A stretch of 64,000 bases of DNA from Ovis canadensis (GCF_042477335.2 NC_091251.1:27606501-27670500); one strand, 5' to 3'. Positions 1-13,600 are shown, counted from the stretch's first letter. The notes: generated by a model from the letters alone, not told the origin. Translations and numbers: made by a program.

Positions 1-342
1 ACCTTGCCCTCCAAGCTTGCATGCCCATACCATCTGATGCCAGAAAGAAGGCACATTCTTACCTGGATTTCTCCTGTCTTAGCTGGCCAAAACTAAGGGA
101 CAGCACACTTGAGGTCCACATCCCCGCAGAACACCGGTCAAGGCACAAGGGCCTGAGGCTGCTCTCAGAGATACCCAAGGGCTGGCCCTGAGCTCCCGGA
201 TTTTCTTGCCCTCCTGCGTGGGGGTCTAACCATGTCAGAATCAACAGGGAGTCCCCCCAGGACATCGTGCACATCTCAAGTTCATAACTTGGTTGGAGGT
301 CCTTTCCTTCCACTAGAGGTGAGTCTAGAATTGAAGAAGCCC

Positions 343-1115
343 TGACCACTATCCTTATGGCAGAAAGTGAAGAGGAGCTAAAAAGCCTCTTGATGAAGTG
401 AAAGAGGAGAGTGAAAAAGTTGGCTTAAAGCTCAACATTCAGAAAACAAAGATCATGGCATCCGGTCCCATCACTTCATGGGAAATAGATGGGGAAACAG
501 TAGAAACAGTGTCAGACTTTATTTTGGGGGGCTCCAAAATCACTGCAGATGGTGACTGCAGCCATGAAATTAAAAGACGCTTACTCCTTGGAAGGAAAGT
601 TATGACCAACCTAGATAGCATATTCAAAAGCAGAGACATTACTTTGCCAACAAAGGTCTGTCTAGTCAAGGCTATGGTTTTTCCATTAGTCATGTGTGGA
701 TGTGAGAGTTGGACTGTGAAGAATGCTGAGTGCTGAAGAATTGATGCTTTTGAACTGTAGTGTTGGAGAAAACTCTTGAGAGTCCCATGGACTGCAAGGA
801 GATTCAACCAGTCCATTCTAAAGGAGATCAGTCCTGGGTGTTCTTTGGAAGGAATGATGCTGAAGCTGAAACTCCAGTACTTTGGCCACCTGATGCGAAG
901 AGTTGACTCATTGGAAAAGACTCTGATGCTGGGAGGGATTGGGGGCAGGAGGGAAAGGGGACGACAGAGGATGAGATGGCTGGATGGGATCACTGACTCA
1001 ATAGACGTGGGTTTGGGTGAACTCCGGGAGTTGGTGATGGACAGGGAGGCCTGGCATGCTGCAATTCATGGGGTCGCAAGGAGTTGGACACGACTGAGTG
1101 ACTGAACTGAACTGA
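343..1115 (+). mobile_element. BovB (RTE) LINE, 5'-truncated 3' end
   Basis: Matches the C-terminal reverse-transcriptase region and 3' end of BovB, ending in the typical ACTGAACTGA repeats. Translated blocks such as [13 protein letters not shown] and [13 protein letters not shown] are diagnostic. The frame is broken by stop codons (for example after NAEC near 736) and by a one-base deletion at 392-400. Confidence 0.93.
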
Positions 1116-3059
1116 CAATGTGAAGAGCGAATTCTAAAACCGCTTGCAGTTGGTAATCGAGTGTGCAGTCAGACCTCGCCCCAGGCGTGTTTTCCACCTG
1201 CGCACTTGCGTGCTATAGAACAGCTTCAATATCACGAGGTCAGATGGGCTGATAATGCTTTTAAAAGACTAAACCCTTTTAAAGCTGGTTATGCATCATG
1301 TTAACACTCTTGAGTTCAACCCTTAGTTTCACCATAAATAATTACTCTTAACTACCAGATAGAGCATTGCTAATAACTCCCCAAATGAACCGTAATATGA
1401 ATTTTCATGTTGATTTGCAGTTGCATTTTGGACTGCTTGCTACCATGCCAAAAGTGCTTCAGAGACTGCTATTCATCTCCTCACCTTCAGACATTGACAA
1501 ATGTGCCCCCAGCCCCTCCAAGAGGCCCTGTGGGGCTCTGAGGACCCTAGTGGTCTCCTGTAGCAAATTACACTCTGGAGACTTGCTGGGATGAGAAACT
1601 TTCAAACTGCAGGCTGGAGCCAAGTAAACTTGAACAGCATTACCACGATGGCACAGTTCCCTGTACGCAGCATGGAAGGTCACTTGTGCGTGTTAACCTG
1701 TTTTTTCTTGTTTTCTAGCCTATATGTTCACGGGCACATTGGAGTCGCTGGGGGAACTCAGACACAAACGACGCCCTGGCCCCTCTCCCAGCTGACTAAA
1801 TCTGACCCCCATGGGTGGAACCTTTGCACAGGCAGCATTTAAAGCTCTCAGGTGATTCTATTGTGCAGTTGGGCTTGAGAAACACTGCTCTAGCATGAGG
1901 CTTTGCTCCCTGTAAAGTATATCTTTTCTGCTCGTCCCACCAGCACTCTTAAGGCCAGTCATGCCTTAAGATCCTTATACCCCACAGCAAATAATTTCAG
2001 AAAGAGGACTGCTAAGACAGAGAAGACGAGAGCAGCAGTGTGAGGGCTGAAGGCCCTGAAGATTCAGACACGTCCCTCACTTTTTCTATCTTTTGACCCT
2101 TTAGTTGTTCTTTGCCTCAGGTAGCGGAGGGCATGGAGGGACTGTGACATCCCAGAGATAAAGATGGCCTCTGAGTCCAGGGGTTGCAATTCAGTGACTT
2201 CTGGGCTGCATGTGACCTATAGATGCATTGTGTGGCCTGTGGTGTGATTTTTAAAATGTGAATGCCAGTTTCTAAAAGGTTTCATATGAAAGCATTCTCG
2301 GTCGACGGTGTTCTACAGAAGACTTGCTACCAGATGAAACAATGCACGTTTGGGTGTAGGGTCATACTCCACTTATGAGGGTGATGACTCAAATGAAATG
2401 TGATTTTTAAATGCTACCTTCTGATTTTGGTTTCACCATTTGATAAAAAACTATCCCCGTGACGAAGCAGAAGTGACGGCATACCGATTCCTTCCACTTC
2501 TTCAGGTCGAACCCTGCCAAGGCCGGGTGAGAATCACAGCGTGGCTTGAGGGACAGCAGTCCTGAAATTAGTCTGGAATTTGCTGTGGAACCAGGGGCTC
2601 GCTCTTAATTTCTCTGGTTCTGAGTGTCCTCCTCTATGGGGGAAAGGGACCAAATAATTTCTGAGGTTCTGGTTTCTTGGGATTCCAGCGGCATGAGAAT
2701 AGCAAGGTGAAGAAACTGGAAGTCAGGGTCTGAAAATCGGCACTGAGATGTCAGCCTAGAGAAACCTGGGAGAAAAGAGAATGAAGGGGTAGAAGCTACA
2801 GGGATACGTGGTTTCACCCATCTACACTGGCTAGAGAAGGAACAGTGGGCGTGGGAGGGAGGGAGGACCCCATCACTGAGCTGTCCACCCAGACCAGGTG
2901 GCCCTGGCAGGGATGCTATAGGGAGCAAGAGGTGGACACACCCCTTCCTGACAGGGAGCCCCTCATCCGCCTCTTGTCGTCAGAGCCCGACTCACTAGGA
3001 CATGTTCTGCCCACAAAAGGATGGCAGCCTCTTGGTTGTTTTTAAACACTGTATTTTTA
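1116..3059. other. Downstream flank, no gene seen
   Basis: Noncoding sequence beyond ITGA11. A fragment near 1825-1895 resembles a MER5-type DNA transposon end. No exon-like segment or transcript end could be supported. In human the convergent neighbour is FEM1B, but none of its coding sequence is recognised. Confidence 0.5.
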
Positions 3060-3613
3060 AAATTTTCTTAAAAATACTTACGACAGTAAAGGTCGTACTG
3101 TGTGTCAGGGGACAGATGCCTTTGATGGATCCCCTTTCATTCCTACCTCAAAACCAGGTCAAGGCATAAATTATTCGGCTGGGCACCAGGCGTGCCTCTT
3201 GTCCTCGGGACCCCATCATTGGTGGGTCCACTTGTCCCAGGGGCTGGCTGATCAGATATTTGCCACCAAGGTTGCACAGGTTCCGAAGGTCCCTGCACCG
3301 GCTTTATCCAGTATGTTCCATGGAGAACCCCTCAGCACTGGTCCAGCCCTTCTCCCAGGCATGGGTGATGGGTGAGCAGAATGGAGGGATTGGAGGTGGG
3401 GTTGGTGGTGGGGTGTGTGTGTGTGTGTGTAGGGAGGAGGTGATGCAGGGAGTGTGTGTGTGTGTCTGTAGAGGGAGGGGGTGATGCATGGAGGGTGTGT
3501 GTGTAGGGAGGGGGTGATGCAGGGAGGCTGTGTGTGGGTGTGTGTGTGTAGAGGGAGGGGTGATGCAGGGAGGCTGCGTGTGTGTGTCTGTGTAGGGAGG
3601 GGGTGATGCAGGG

Positions 3614-3644
<31 letters not shown>

Positions 3645-4529
3645 AGGGAGAGGGGTGATGCAGGGAGGGCCCCCCACCCCTGCCCCCAGCCTGCAGCCAT
3701 TGCATCAAGACAGGCTGTGGGGAAGGTGAAGTGAGAACATGGAGCCCTGGGGCCTACATCATCCACAGGCTTCCGCCAGGAACAACAAAAGCAGCAGGAG
3801 GGGCAGCAGCTGCAGGCCCGGGGCTGCTGTGAGCACCGTGGGAGGCGGTGTGGGCGTCAGTCAGGTGAACGCAGGTGGGGGCTGGGCAAGAGCCCACCCG
3901 CACCCCCTCTCGGTTCTCCTAGGTCCCAGCTGCCTGTTCATCACAGTCTCTGCCTCCCAGAGTCTGTCTTCATCCTGGCCAGCAGCTGTCACCACTGGGG
4001 CCTTCACTCAGGGGGCACTCCAGGGGCCTATCTCCGGCTAGGAAGGGGTGAGGTGACTCGGGAGCTGTGGGCAGCACAGGGATGGGGGGACAGCGCAGGA
4101 TACAGACCCGCTGTCCCACCGGGTTCCCCTGCAGCTACAGGTCCGGAGAAGGCAGAGTGTGTTTGCATTTGGAGTCTCCTCTCTGGGTTTCTTCTGAGGA
4201 TGGGGTGATGACGACTTCCTAGCCCCTTAGTGGTGGGGGTGGCGATGCCTCTGCACAGCCTGGGGGTGACTTTGGGGTGTACCTTGGTGGGGGGTGTCCC
4301 TTTAAGTCCCTAGGGATCTGTGTTGGAGGTGCTGCGGCTCCCAGTAGGACAGTCCCTCTGAAAACTGACTCGAGTTCCTTTCAGAGGGAGCAGACTCAGT
4401 CTTTCAGGAGATGAGGTCAAGTGCAAAGTGAGCTGGCATCCTCTCCGCCCCAGCTCCGTGGGCCCCGGGCCTACACACTGCCTGGGCCCGCATGCCGGCC
4501 CCCATCCACTCACAGCCTCTTCAGGAGCT
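3060..4529 (-). other. ITGA11: ITGA11 3' UTR (extent uncertain)
   Basis: Sequence after the stop codon on the minus strand. No canonical AATAAA is visible on that strand before the BovB fragment near 520; a GATAAA variant at 3303-3308 is the nearest candidate. The far end given here is a guess. The region contains the GT-rich compound repeat at 3411-3669. Confidence 0.45.
3411..3669 (+). repeat. Compound (GT)n / GGAGGGGGTGATGCAGGGAG minisatellite
   Basis: Six blocks close to TAGGGAGGGGGTGATGCAGG alternate with GT runs of different length. In the ITGA11 sense strand this reads as CA runs and pyrimidine-rich blocks. Several 100-145-codon open frames here are only repeat artefacts. Confidence 0.9.
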
Positions 4530-4601
4530 TCACTCCAGCACTTTGGGGGTGGGGTCCAGGCCGGGCTCCCTCCTGTGCTTGGCACTTTTAAAGAAGCCGA
4601 G
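4530..4601 (-). CDS. ITGA11: ITGA11 exon 30 coding part: cytoplasmic tail and stop
   Basis: Encodes about residues 1166-1188: LGFFKS, a basic stretch AKHRR, then PTPKVLE and TGA at 4530-4532. The GFFKx motif is the conserved alpha-integrin membrane-proximal clasp with the beta subunit. Acceptor CCACAG|CTCGG. The same exon continues as 3' UTR. The tail differs from human (LGFFRSARRRR, from memory) at a few basic positions but keeps the length. Confidence 0.96.
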   Translation of the reverse strand, partial: LGFFKSAKHRREPGLDPTPKVLE

Positions 4602-7600
4602 CTGTGGGGAGGCAAAGGGAGAAATGTCAGGGATGGGCAGGTGGGCAAGGCCTGTCTCCCCTCCCTCCACTCACCCTCCTGAGGCTGCTTTCCTCAGAAG
4701 CGTTCCCTGAATGCCTCTGCTGCTCACACTGAGTACCCCCACCAACTACCAGGCTGCACAAGGGGCCTCTTCATTAGTGAAATGGAGGCTGCAGCCAAGT
4801 GGATGGAGCCTATGTCCAGAGGCAAGTAGTTGTGCCGTTTGACGCTGCCTGAGTCACTACTGCTCTCTGGGCCCCCTCTCACCTTATCTCGAATAGGAGG
4901 AGGTTGAGATCGGGGCTCAGGGACAGAGAAAGGCTTCTAAGGGATTTCTTAACAGCCTGACATTAAATTGGAGAAATTCTGTGTTTGTGTGTGCTTGCTA
5001 TTTTTCTGATCAGAGGAAGGCTAGCTTTCATTGGGGACCCAGAGGGGACCCACGAAAGGGCTGGAGCCACAGGTTGAGCGCCCTCTGGTGGCCCATCTGC
5101 CTGCTGTGTTGAGGAGCCCTCGAGTTCTGGGGAGGAGGCTGGGCAGGGAGGAGGATGTGGGCACTGGCCACACAGCTCAGAGGCTGGGTCCCCAGGCCGG
5201 GACAGCCAGGGTGCTGCCCCACCCCCGCTGCAGGGTCCTCACCTTCCAGAGCGCCAGGACCAGCAGGGCCAGCAGCAGGAGGCCCCCCAGGGTGCTGCCC
5301 ACGATGATCCAGATGGGGATCTGCGAGTCTTCTTGCTTGGAGATCTCAAACGTGATCTGCAAGGGGAGGGGTGGGGCCACGTCAACAGCACTACTGTCCC
5401 GGGGCCCCGGGCGGGCGGCAGCCTGGGGCAGGGCAGGAGGGCAGGAGACAGCTGGCAGCTGGTGAGAGAGCTGCGTCCCCTTCCCCAGGAAGACGCTGCA
5501 GGGGTGGGCGGCACACAGCCTGCTGAGCGGCCTCAGAGCTCCCCGCCGCAGCGCGGTGGGCCCCTGACTTAAGTGACCAGGCGATCCCACCTTCTTTTTG
5601 AGACACGTTCTGCTTTTGCCTTTGGGCCACTTCTCTCCTCCTCCTACATGGGCTACTGTTTCTTGCTTTGATTGCTGCTGCTTCCTAAATGTTGGTGTAT
5701 CCCATGGCTCTGTCCTTGGACATCTTTTTTAAATTAATTTTTATTGGAGTGTAGTTACTTTCAGTCTTGTGTTAGTTTCTGCTCTACAGCAGAGTGAATC
5801 AGCTCTATGTGTACATATATCCCCTCTTTTTTGGATTTCCTTCAGCACAGAGCATTGAGTAGAGCTTCTTGTGCCTGACCATAGATTCTCGTCAGTCATC
5901 TATTTTATACATAGGATCAGCAGTATATATATGTCAATTCCAATCTCCCAGATCATCCCATCTCCCTCTCCGTGGACCTCTTCTTTATCTCCAGTCACTC
6001 CGTGACTCTCCCTCAGAGCTGCCTTATGAAGTGGGTGCGGTGGGCAAGGTGCTAAGGGCCCACAGTGCTTCTGAAGGCTCAGACAGTAAAGAATCTGCCT
6101 GCAGTGCAGGAGACCTGGGTTCAGTTCCTGCCTGGAGAATTCCATGGACAGAGGAGCCTGGCGAGCTTCAGTCCATGGGGTCACAAAGAGTTGGACACGA
6201 CTGAGTGACTAACTCACAGTGCTTTTAGGAGCCCACAGAAATGTTCAAATTTCCTTTAAAGTTAGAATCAAAAGATGATTATAATCTTGCCTGGGTTTTA
6301 TTTGTCTTTATACAAACTGAGTCATAAAATAATAATATTTTTTTCCTGTTTTTGGAGAAAAGGCCTGAAAGCAAAAGTGCCCAGGGCCATGGGAGCCCTA
6401 ACACGATTCTGGGGGGTGCCGTGCCCATCTTTATGCCGGCTGATGCGTTCACGTTTCTACCTTCTACCTGGACTCTCCACGGAGCTCTTCTTTTTTAAAA
6501 CTATTTTTGTTTGCTTTTGTTTTTAGGCCACGTCACACAGGCTATAGCCCATGGGATCGCAAGAGTCGGACGTGACTTAGCGACTAAACCACTACCACCA
6601 CACAGCCTATGGGATCTTAGTTCCCCGATCAGGGGTCAAACGTGGGCCCCGTGCATTAAGAGCTTGGGTTCTTAACTACAGGCCAGCAGGGAAGACCTTC
6701 CATTGCGCTCCTGACTCACATCCGTCGGTCCACGCGGCCCACCTGGGCCTTTAGCAGGTCCTCACACAAACTCCTGATCCCATCCCTCAGCCTGTTCCTG
6801 GCAGCCAGAGGCAGGGGATGTCTGCTCTGCTGGGTTCCCCAGGTTTCCCATCTCACTCAAAGAGAAAATTAGAGTCCTCGTCCTGGCCTGCAAGGCCCTG
6901 CGCCTTCTGGGCCTTTTAATCTCTGCAGCCTCATCTCCTGCTCTGCCCCTTGCCCTCGACTCCGCCACCTGGCCGCCAGCACGCCCAGCACTGCGCCTGC
7001 TGCTGGGACTCTCACCTCTGCTCCTTTGCTGGCAGGGCTCTGCCACGAGACACCACTGTGCTCCTGCCGGTCTCTGTCCCTTTACGGCAGTTGCTCCCCC
7101 AGGCTTACCGTACAAAATAGCACCTCCTCCTCACCACTGTTGTGCATCTGCGTTTTTCTGGGCAGAGCTTATCACCACTGGCATTGAACTTATGTTCACT
7201 GCCTCTTCCCCCACCCCAGCCCAGAGGGTCAGCTCCAGGGAGAGCAGGGGCTTGTCTGTTTTGCTTGCTGCTCTATCCTCAGTGTGTGGAACAGGGCCTG
7301 CCCAGAGCAGGAGCTCAGTCACCTCGCTGAAAGCCTGAATGAATGCACCCCTCGCCAGCATGGCAGCAGAGCCCGGCTTGGCCACTGACTGTTCAACAGG
7401 AAAGCCTGTTCCCCTTCTGCCCTGCCTTATACAGCCTCTGTTTCCATATCTGGAAAGCGGCCGTGGGGACGCCCCTCAGAGCCATGAGGGGTGATCAGGG
7501 AACATGGCATATAGTCAGGGCTCCACCAACAGCAGGTCCCGTCTAGCTTTTTCCATCCTTGAAGGCTGGCACCTTGCACAGAGCCAAGCCACCAGGGGCT

Positions 7601-10600
7601 TAAGTGTGGGGTGACTGGGTTTCTAAGAGAAGTGAGGCATCCAGAGAGTATAAGAGGGGTTTCGGGGGGTGAGGGGTGGGAGTGGAAGGAGAAATCACAA
7701 ACTAGTAAATGATGAATGAACTGGTGAGGAGAGAGGTCGTCATGTGTGTGGTGTCTGCACCACACTTCTCACTTGATCGCCTGGGAAATTCCCGCATGTT
7801 TCCCGAGATTCAGATCAAGTGCGCTGTCTCCAGAAAGCCTTCCTGGACATGCCCTGCTCTGACCTGGGCTCACGCTCAGACTGCGCCCACAGTTTGTTGG
7901 CCTCATCTATCTGCGGTGGGGGCTGAGAAACAGCAGGAAGACCTGGCGAAACCCTGGAGGAGCAAGCAAAACTGCTCCCGGAGTGTTTGCCTGAGTGCTG
8001 CTCCTGGGCTTCTGCGCCTGCTCCCTCTCGGCCTGCCACACTGCCACTGTTTGGGATCGTTGGTGACTTGGTGGGATGGGGCTGGGGATTCACTGGGCTC
8101 ACCGGGAGCCCAGACCACAGTTCAGGGATGTGGCCAGTGGAGGGCGGCAGAGTCCCACGCCTGAGATGCGCAGCTCCTTCCAGAGCACCCACCTTCATTT
8201 CAAGACCCAATTTCTCATTTTCCCAGGAGCGCCGCCTGGATCTTCGCTCCTTTCCCGGACCCTGATTCAAGCCAGTCTGATCTATAACAATCTGGCTTTA
8301 CTCAATTAAAAAAGAGTCCCAATACAGAGACTGCTCCCATCCCTTGGTCTTCACAATTTCAGTTTGCAACCGCCTTCATTTATTAGATCTGAGGTGTGGA
8401 TGGATGAGGAGGGGAGGACTGGCAGGCCATTCTAGGCTACCAGTTTGCCAAGACCCAGTCTTGCTGCCCCGAGGCAGGAGGCAGGCAGCCTGGACAGCGC
8501 TTCTGCTTCCTCTAGTGTCAAACACGCGGGTGTCCCTCCTTCTTCTGCCTCCGGGGAGCTGTGGAGGTACAGAGCTCGGTGCTCCCCACCCCCAGGTATA
8601 GGGTGAGGAATGCCTATTTCTGGTCCCCTCTTCCTACTTCAGTCCCAATGGCCTGTTTGTCTCTATTTCCCTTCTCCAGTGATCTTGTACCGACTGAGGC
8701 AGGCCTGTCCATCTCTCTCTTGCAGGAGGAGTAGGGAAACTTTAAGCGAAGGGATGACCCTTCCCCAAGCTGGCATGGCATGAGCCCAGGTCTGCAGGGT
8801 TCCGAGTGCTCACCTGGCGGCTGGGATCCTCCTCGCGGAAGATGAATGGGCTGTGGAACTGCCTCTGCAAGGCGGCGTGGACCGTGATTCTCATCAGCTT
8901 GTATTTGAGCTGTGTAATCAGAGGCCTTGTCAGGAGCTGGCCCCTCCCCTGGAAAGACTCCCTAGTCCCCATCTCCTCCAGCCTGGCTCTGGAGCTCTAC
9001 TTACTGCTTTTAAGGACCTCAACCACAGGTTCCCCAGAAGATGGAAATTGATTTCCTGGTTGGGGGCCAGCCTCACGTTGCAGTTGATGGAGACTACATC
9101 AGAGTTGCTGTGATTCTGAAAGAGAAGGGTCTCTGGGTGAGCAGGGCCTTGGCCCCCAGAGAGATGGCTCAGCTGCCCGTCTTTACCAAGTGGGGTTTTG
9201 CTCCTGGGGAAGGAGGACGGGGACAGGGGACAAGGAAGGAGGTAAGGGGTAGAGGACACAGGAGCTGGGGCTGCCGAGGCTGGCTGGAGGACGAGGTAAG
9301 GGTAGTGTTAATATATCCGACGCTCCATTTGAAGTTGTGCATTGCTGGATGTATTCCAGGAACGGAACTTTAGGTCAGCATTAGAGAGCCTATAAATGTC
9401 ATCCCCCTATAAACACATTAAAGGGAAAGTGATACATTACTTTCACAGATGCAGTAACTTTAAGCACTTACGCTTAAACTTTAAGATGCTTTAACTTTAA
9501 ACATTTTATGAAATCCAACTTCTGTTTGTGATAAAAAAACTACCAGGGAACTTCCTGAATCTGAATAAGGGTGCTTATTAAAAAAAAAAAAAAAAACTAC
9601 ATCAAGTATTACATTTCACAATGAAAAACTAAAAATAATTCCTTTAAAAGCAGAATCAAGACAAGATGGTCATCATTGCTGTTTAGCACTGCCCTGGAGC
9701 TCCTAGCCAAAGGAATAAGAAAAACAATTTAAAAGGATTGAATGGTAAAACTAAAACTGTTATTGCTTGCAGATGACACTATCCTAATAGAAAACCCAAA
9801 CAAATCATCAAATAATTAGGACTTATTAGGTTAAACTCATCTGTGTGGCTCTCTTGCAGCCACCTCAGCCCACCCACGTCTGTCTTCAGTACAGTGCACT
9901 ACACTCCAAAGACGCTTTGTTTGGGGAAATCAAATGAAAACAGCGAAGATTTTTATTTGGGTAAGGCATCATGAAAGCATGCTCAGAAATTGGTGTGCGG
10001 GGCAGAGTTGGCCCTGGGAACAGAAACCTGGACCCTAGCAGGTGTCCTGGGAGGACCCTGGATGTTGACATTGGCTTCCGTTTCAGGCTTCCCAGATGGC
10101 ACTGAAGGTTAAGAATCCGCCTGCCAATGCACAAGCTGCAACAGTCGAGGGTTTGATCCCTGGGTCAGGAAGATCCCTTGCAGAAGGAAATGACAACCCG
10201 CTCTAGTATCCTTGTCTGGAAAATTCTGTGGACAGAGGAGCTGGGCGGGCTACAGTTCATGGGGTCACAAAAAGTCGGACACAACTGAGCTACTGAGCAC
10301 AGCCTTCTATCTCTGCAGACAGGGAGGCCCCAGCTGATATGATCAGTGTTTCCAGTACAAGCCCCGTGGGGTCTGGCCTCTGTTATGCTGTCCCATCTTG
10401 GCTCCTTTCATCCCTCTGCTTGTCCATACCCTACTAACCCTTTTAGGCACAGGGGCAAGTCCATGATCTCTGTTCCACTTTTTTTTTTTAAAATTTGGTT
10501 GCACTGGGTCTGAGTTACGGCACATGGGGTGTTGCAGCATGGAGGATCTTTTCAGCTGCGGCATGTGTGATCTAGTTCCCTGACCAGGGATCGAATCTGG

Positions 10601-13600
10601 GCCCCCTGCATTTGGAATGCAGAGTCTTAGCCACTGAACCACTAGGGAAGCCCCCTGCTCCTCTTACTCAAGCTTGTGCGCTCCTCTGCCCCTCACTCAA
10701 CACGTCTCCCAGCCTCCATCCCTGGCTTCTTTACACTCAACCCCGTGTCTCCAGTGAGATGTGAGCACTAAGGATACGAAGTATCTTTTCTGTTTCCTCC
10801 TGGTTTGAGGCTGGGACATAGAGAGGCTCGATAAGCTCCTGTGGACAAACTATTGGAGGAGGAGCTCAGGCAGCCCCTCTCATCCTGGGGCTCCCGGCAT
10901 GGGGACGCTCACCAGCTGCAGGGCCCGACTCAAGTCCTCTTCCGTTGGGGCATGCCGGTACTCCGTGCTGTTCCCCCAGATGTTACAGGATGTGTTCACC
11001 TGCACGAGGAAACAGGCAGCCAGCCTCACACCAGCCCTGGCAGACTCAGCAGCCCCAACAGTCCTCTCTCCCCTCTGCCCAGGGAAGGCCCAGCTGGCCC
11101 TGGGCCCAGGAGAAGGAGCTGGGGTCTGGGGACTTGAGGGCACACCAGCGGTCTGCTTGTCTCCTCCCCACACCGGCCCCCGGGGCGTGGGTACCTGGTC
11201 AGTGAGGAAGTCCCTCAGCAGCAGTAGCCGGTTGCCGCCCCTGGTGGCTATGGGAATGGTGATCTTCATCGTCACCCCGTGGATGGCAAACAAGCCCAAG
11301 TTTTGGATCTGTGGCCCGAGATGGGGAGGTGTCAGTACATCCAGCAGTGGTTGGGTGATGGGGGACAAGGTCCACGGGGGTGAGCCCCCGACCCCAGCCA
11401 GGCCTGAGAAACAAGTTCCTTCAAGCTCCCTGGCCCTTTCACTGTGGATGCTCTAAAGCTCTTCCAGACCTTGGCTGGGGGCTGCAGGAAGAAAACCTCA
11501 CGAAAGCTGAAAGGGACAGGCTCCTGGAGGCTGAGGACCGCCACTGGGGGCCGTGAGGCTGGGAGCAAGGGTTACTTCCCCTTTTCACCCTCGTTTGGCT
11601 ATGGTGCTGCGTGTCACCCTGGACAGAGGTCTGGGTGGAGATGGTGACAGTAACTCCTTTATTATGAGAGAGAATCATTAACGGATGTAATGATTAATCC
11701 TGATACGGGATGTAAATAGTGTGCATCGGTGCACAGTCTAGCTGCGATGCATTCAGCGCCAGTTCAGCTCAGCTCAGCTCAGTTGCTCGTCGTGTCTGAC
11801 TTTTTGTGACACCATGGACTGTAGCACGCCAGGCCTCGCTGTCCATCACCAATTTCTGGAATTTACTCAAACTCATGTCCATTGAGTCAGTGATGCCATC
11901 CAACCATCTCATCATCCCATTCAATGTCAGAGCCACAGTGATTACAAGCAGGGTTTTGTAATCAGAAAGGCTGAACACATAACCCAGGGCTGCTGCCACA
12001 GTTGAGCTGTGTGGCCTCGGGCAGATTATTAAACCTCTCTTGGACGAGCCATCTGTGTGTTTCTAGCTGTTTGCCTGCTCCTGACTCTCGCCTAACAATT
12101 CAGGGCTGGGGAGATCATGGGGCAGAGACTCTTTAATGCCTCCTAATTTTCCTTCTCCCTTCTTCCTTAGTGACAGAAACCAAGGCAAAAAGGCACATTT
12201 CCTAGCCTCCTGTATAGCTGAATCACACTGTTCTGGACAATGAGAGGAAGTTGGAGGTGTGAGGCAGTGCCAAAGCGGTTCCTCAGGGAGGGGTCTTGCA
12301 CACTCTTCTCCCCTTCCTTCTTCCTGGAATGAGGATGTGATGACTGGAGCTGCAGCCACCTTGGACTATGAGGTGAAGTTGAGAGGTTGATAATCACATG
12401 TTGAGGATGGTGGAACGGATACAAGGAGACTCAGTCCCAGAGGACTTTGTAAAGTTGTCAACTCTGGACTTCTTTTTTATGGGAGAGAATAAACCCCAGG
12501 GCATTATATACATATCACTGTTGTTTCATATTTAAAAAATTATAAGCAGATACACCTAATCTTCACTGACACATCCTCCCAGTCCAGCCCTGTACTTTTC
12601 CAGATGAGGACTGAGAGGCTCAGAGATGGGGAGGGACTTGCCTAAAGTCACACAGTGAAGGGGTGGCAGGGTTGAGGCTGAAATCTAGGCACTGGCAATG
12701 CTTTCAGATTGCTTCCCTCCCAAATGGGGGCTCTCAGCTCCCGTCTTTCTCTGTCTGCCTGGCTGCCCTCCAGCCTAACCTTGAAAACGCAGTGGAAGGG
12801 AGGCCCAGTGCCATGGTATCTCTCCAGGGAGCTGTTGGACTTGACCTCGTAGTGGCTCAGGCTGCTGCTCCTGCAGGGACGGAGGACAGGGATGCCATGA
12901 GCTCAGTCTGTGTTGGCCAGACGGATAAACGAACGAAGTAGGTGTGGGCATGTTCCCATCTCCCCCGGACCACAGCAAACAGATTTCCTCTTGTGTCCAT
13001 TGGGAGGGCTGTGTTGGGAAGGCTTCTGAGGCTCAGCAGGAATAAGCACTGAGATCAGTTAGCAATGTCTGCTGGTGTGCGGGACAGGCATGAATCAGAA
13101 GGGCCAGTTCTCTGCCATCCCAGTCCTTGCCTCCTGCCCAGGGGCATGGCCTCTTTCGATCACCAGCTTGCCCACTGTGCACCATTCCAGCCTCTAGTGT
13201 TGGCTGAACGAGGGCCAGAGCTTTCTGCTTGCTGTTACTTCCTGGCTTCTCCACCTACCTGGGAGCTCTGGGAGGTGGGGTCGGGGGCAGACTGGAGGCT
13301 AGGAGCAGACTGAGGGAGGGGGTGGTGGGAGCAGTCTGTCCTGGGGGAGGAGCATTTTCTCACTGATACTGTTTGGACTTGCCAGTGCGAGGTGGTAATG
13401 AGATGCAGATGGACTTTTTAGCAAGTTCTGTTACTGGTTTGACTTCTCTGCAGAGCAGGTCCCCACTTGCAGCCTCTCCTGGGTGGACACTGCCTGTGGC
13501 CCCAGCCTTCAGGGTGCCCCCTGCAGGGGGCTCCCTGGGGACCAGGTCTGTGCCTCCTCCTCCTCTAGTGGATACTGCCTCCCCTTCATGGACGGGGCGC

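Larger units (their letters stand above)
5357..8813. other. Intron 28
   Basis: Holds a minus-oriented L1 3' end (about 5727-5975), a SINE with target duplication (6071-6214) and a CHR SINE carrying an inserted Bov-tA tail (about 6490-6705). The rest looks unique and noncoding. Confidence 0.8.
9116..10912. other. Intron 26
   Basis: Contains an A17 run (9580-9596), an L1 ORF2 fragment (about 9645-9830), a Bov-tA SINE and a CHR SINE. Otherwise AT-rich noncoding sequence. Confidence 0.8.

Noticed and set aside
11..25. CCAAGCTTGCATGCC resembles a cloning-vector polylinker (HindIII-SphI)
   Set aside because: The match stops after about 15 bases and the flanks are not vector sequence; most likely chance, although contamination at the window edge cannot be fully excluded.
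322..335. GGCTTCTTC on the minus strand near the window start as the ITGA11 tail exon
   Set aside because: It lacks the Leu before GFF and the following tail. The true exon with LGFFKS to PTPKVLE is at 4530-4601.
3252..3766. Minus-strand frames rich in His, Thr and Pro
   Set aside because: Translations of CA runs and the GT-rich minisatellite; no homology pattern.
6071..6120. tRNA-like heads with A/B-box-like sequence at this and other SINEs
   Set aside because: They are parts of tRNA-derived SINEs, not tRNA genes: no full cloverleaf and SINE tails follow.
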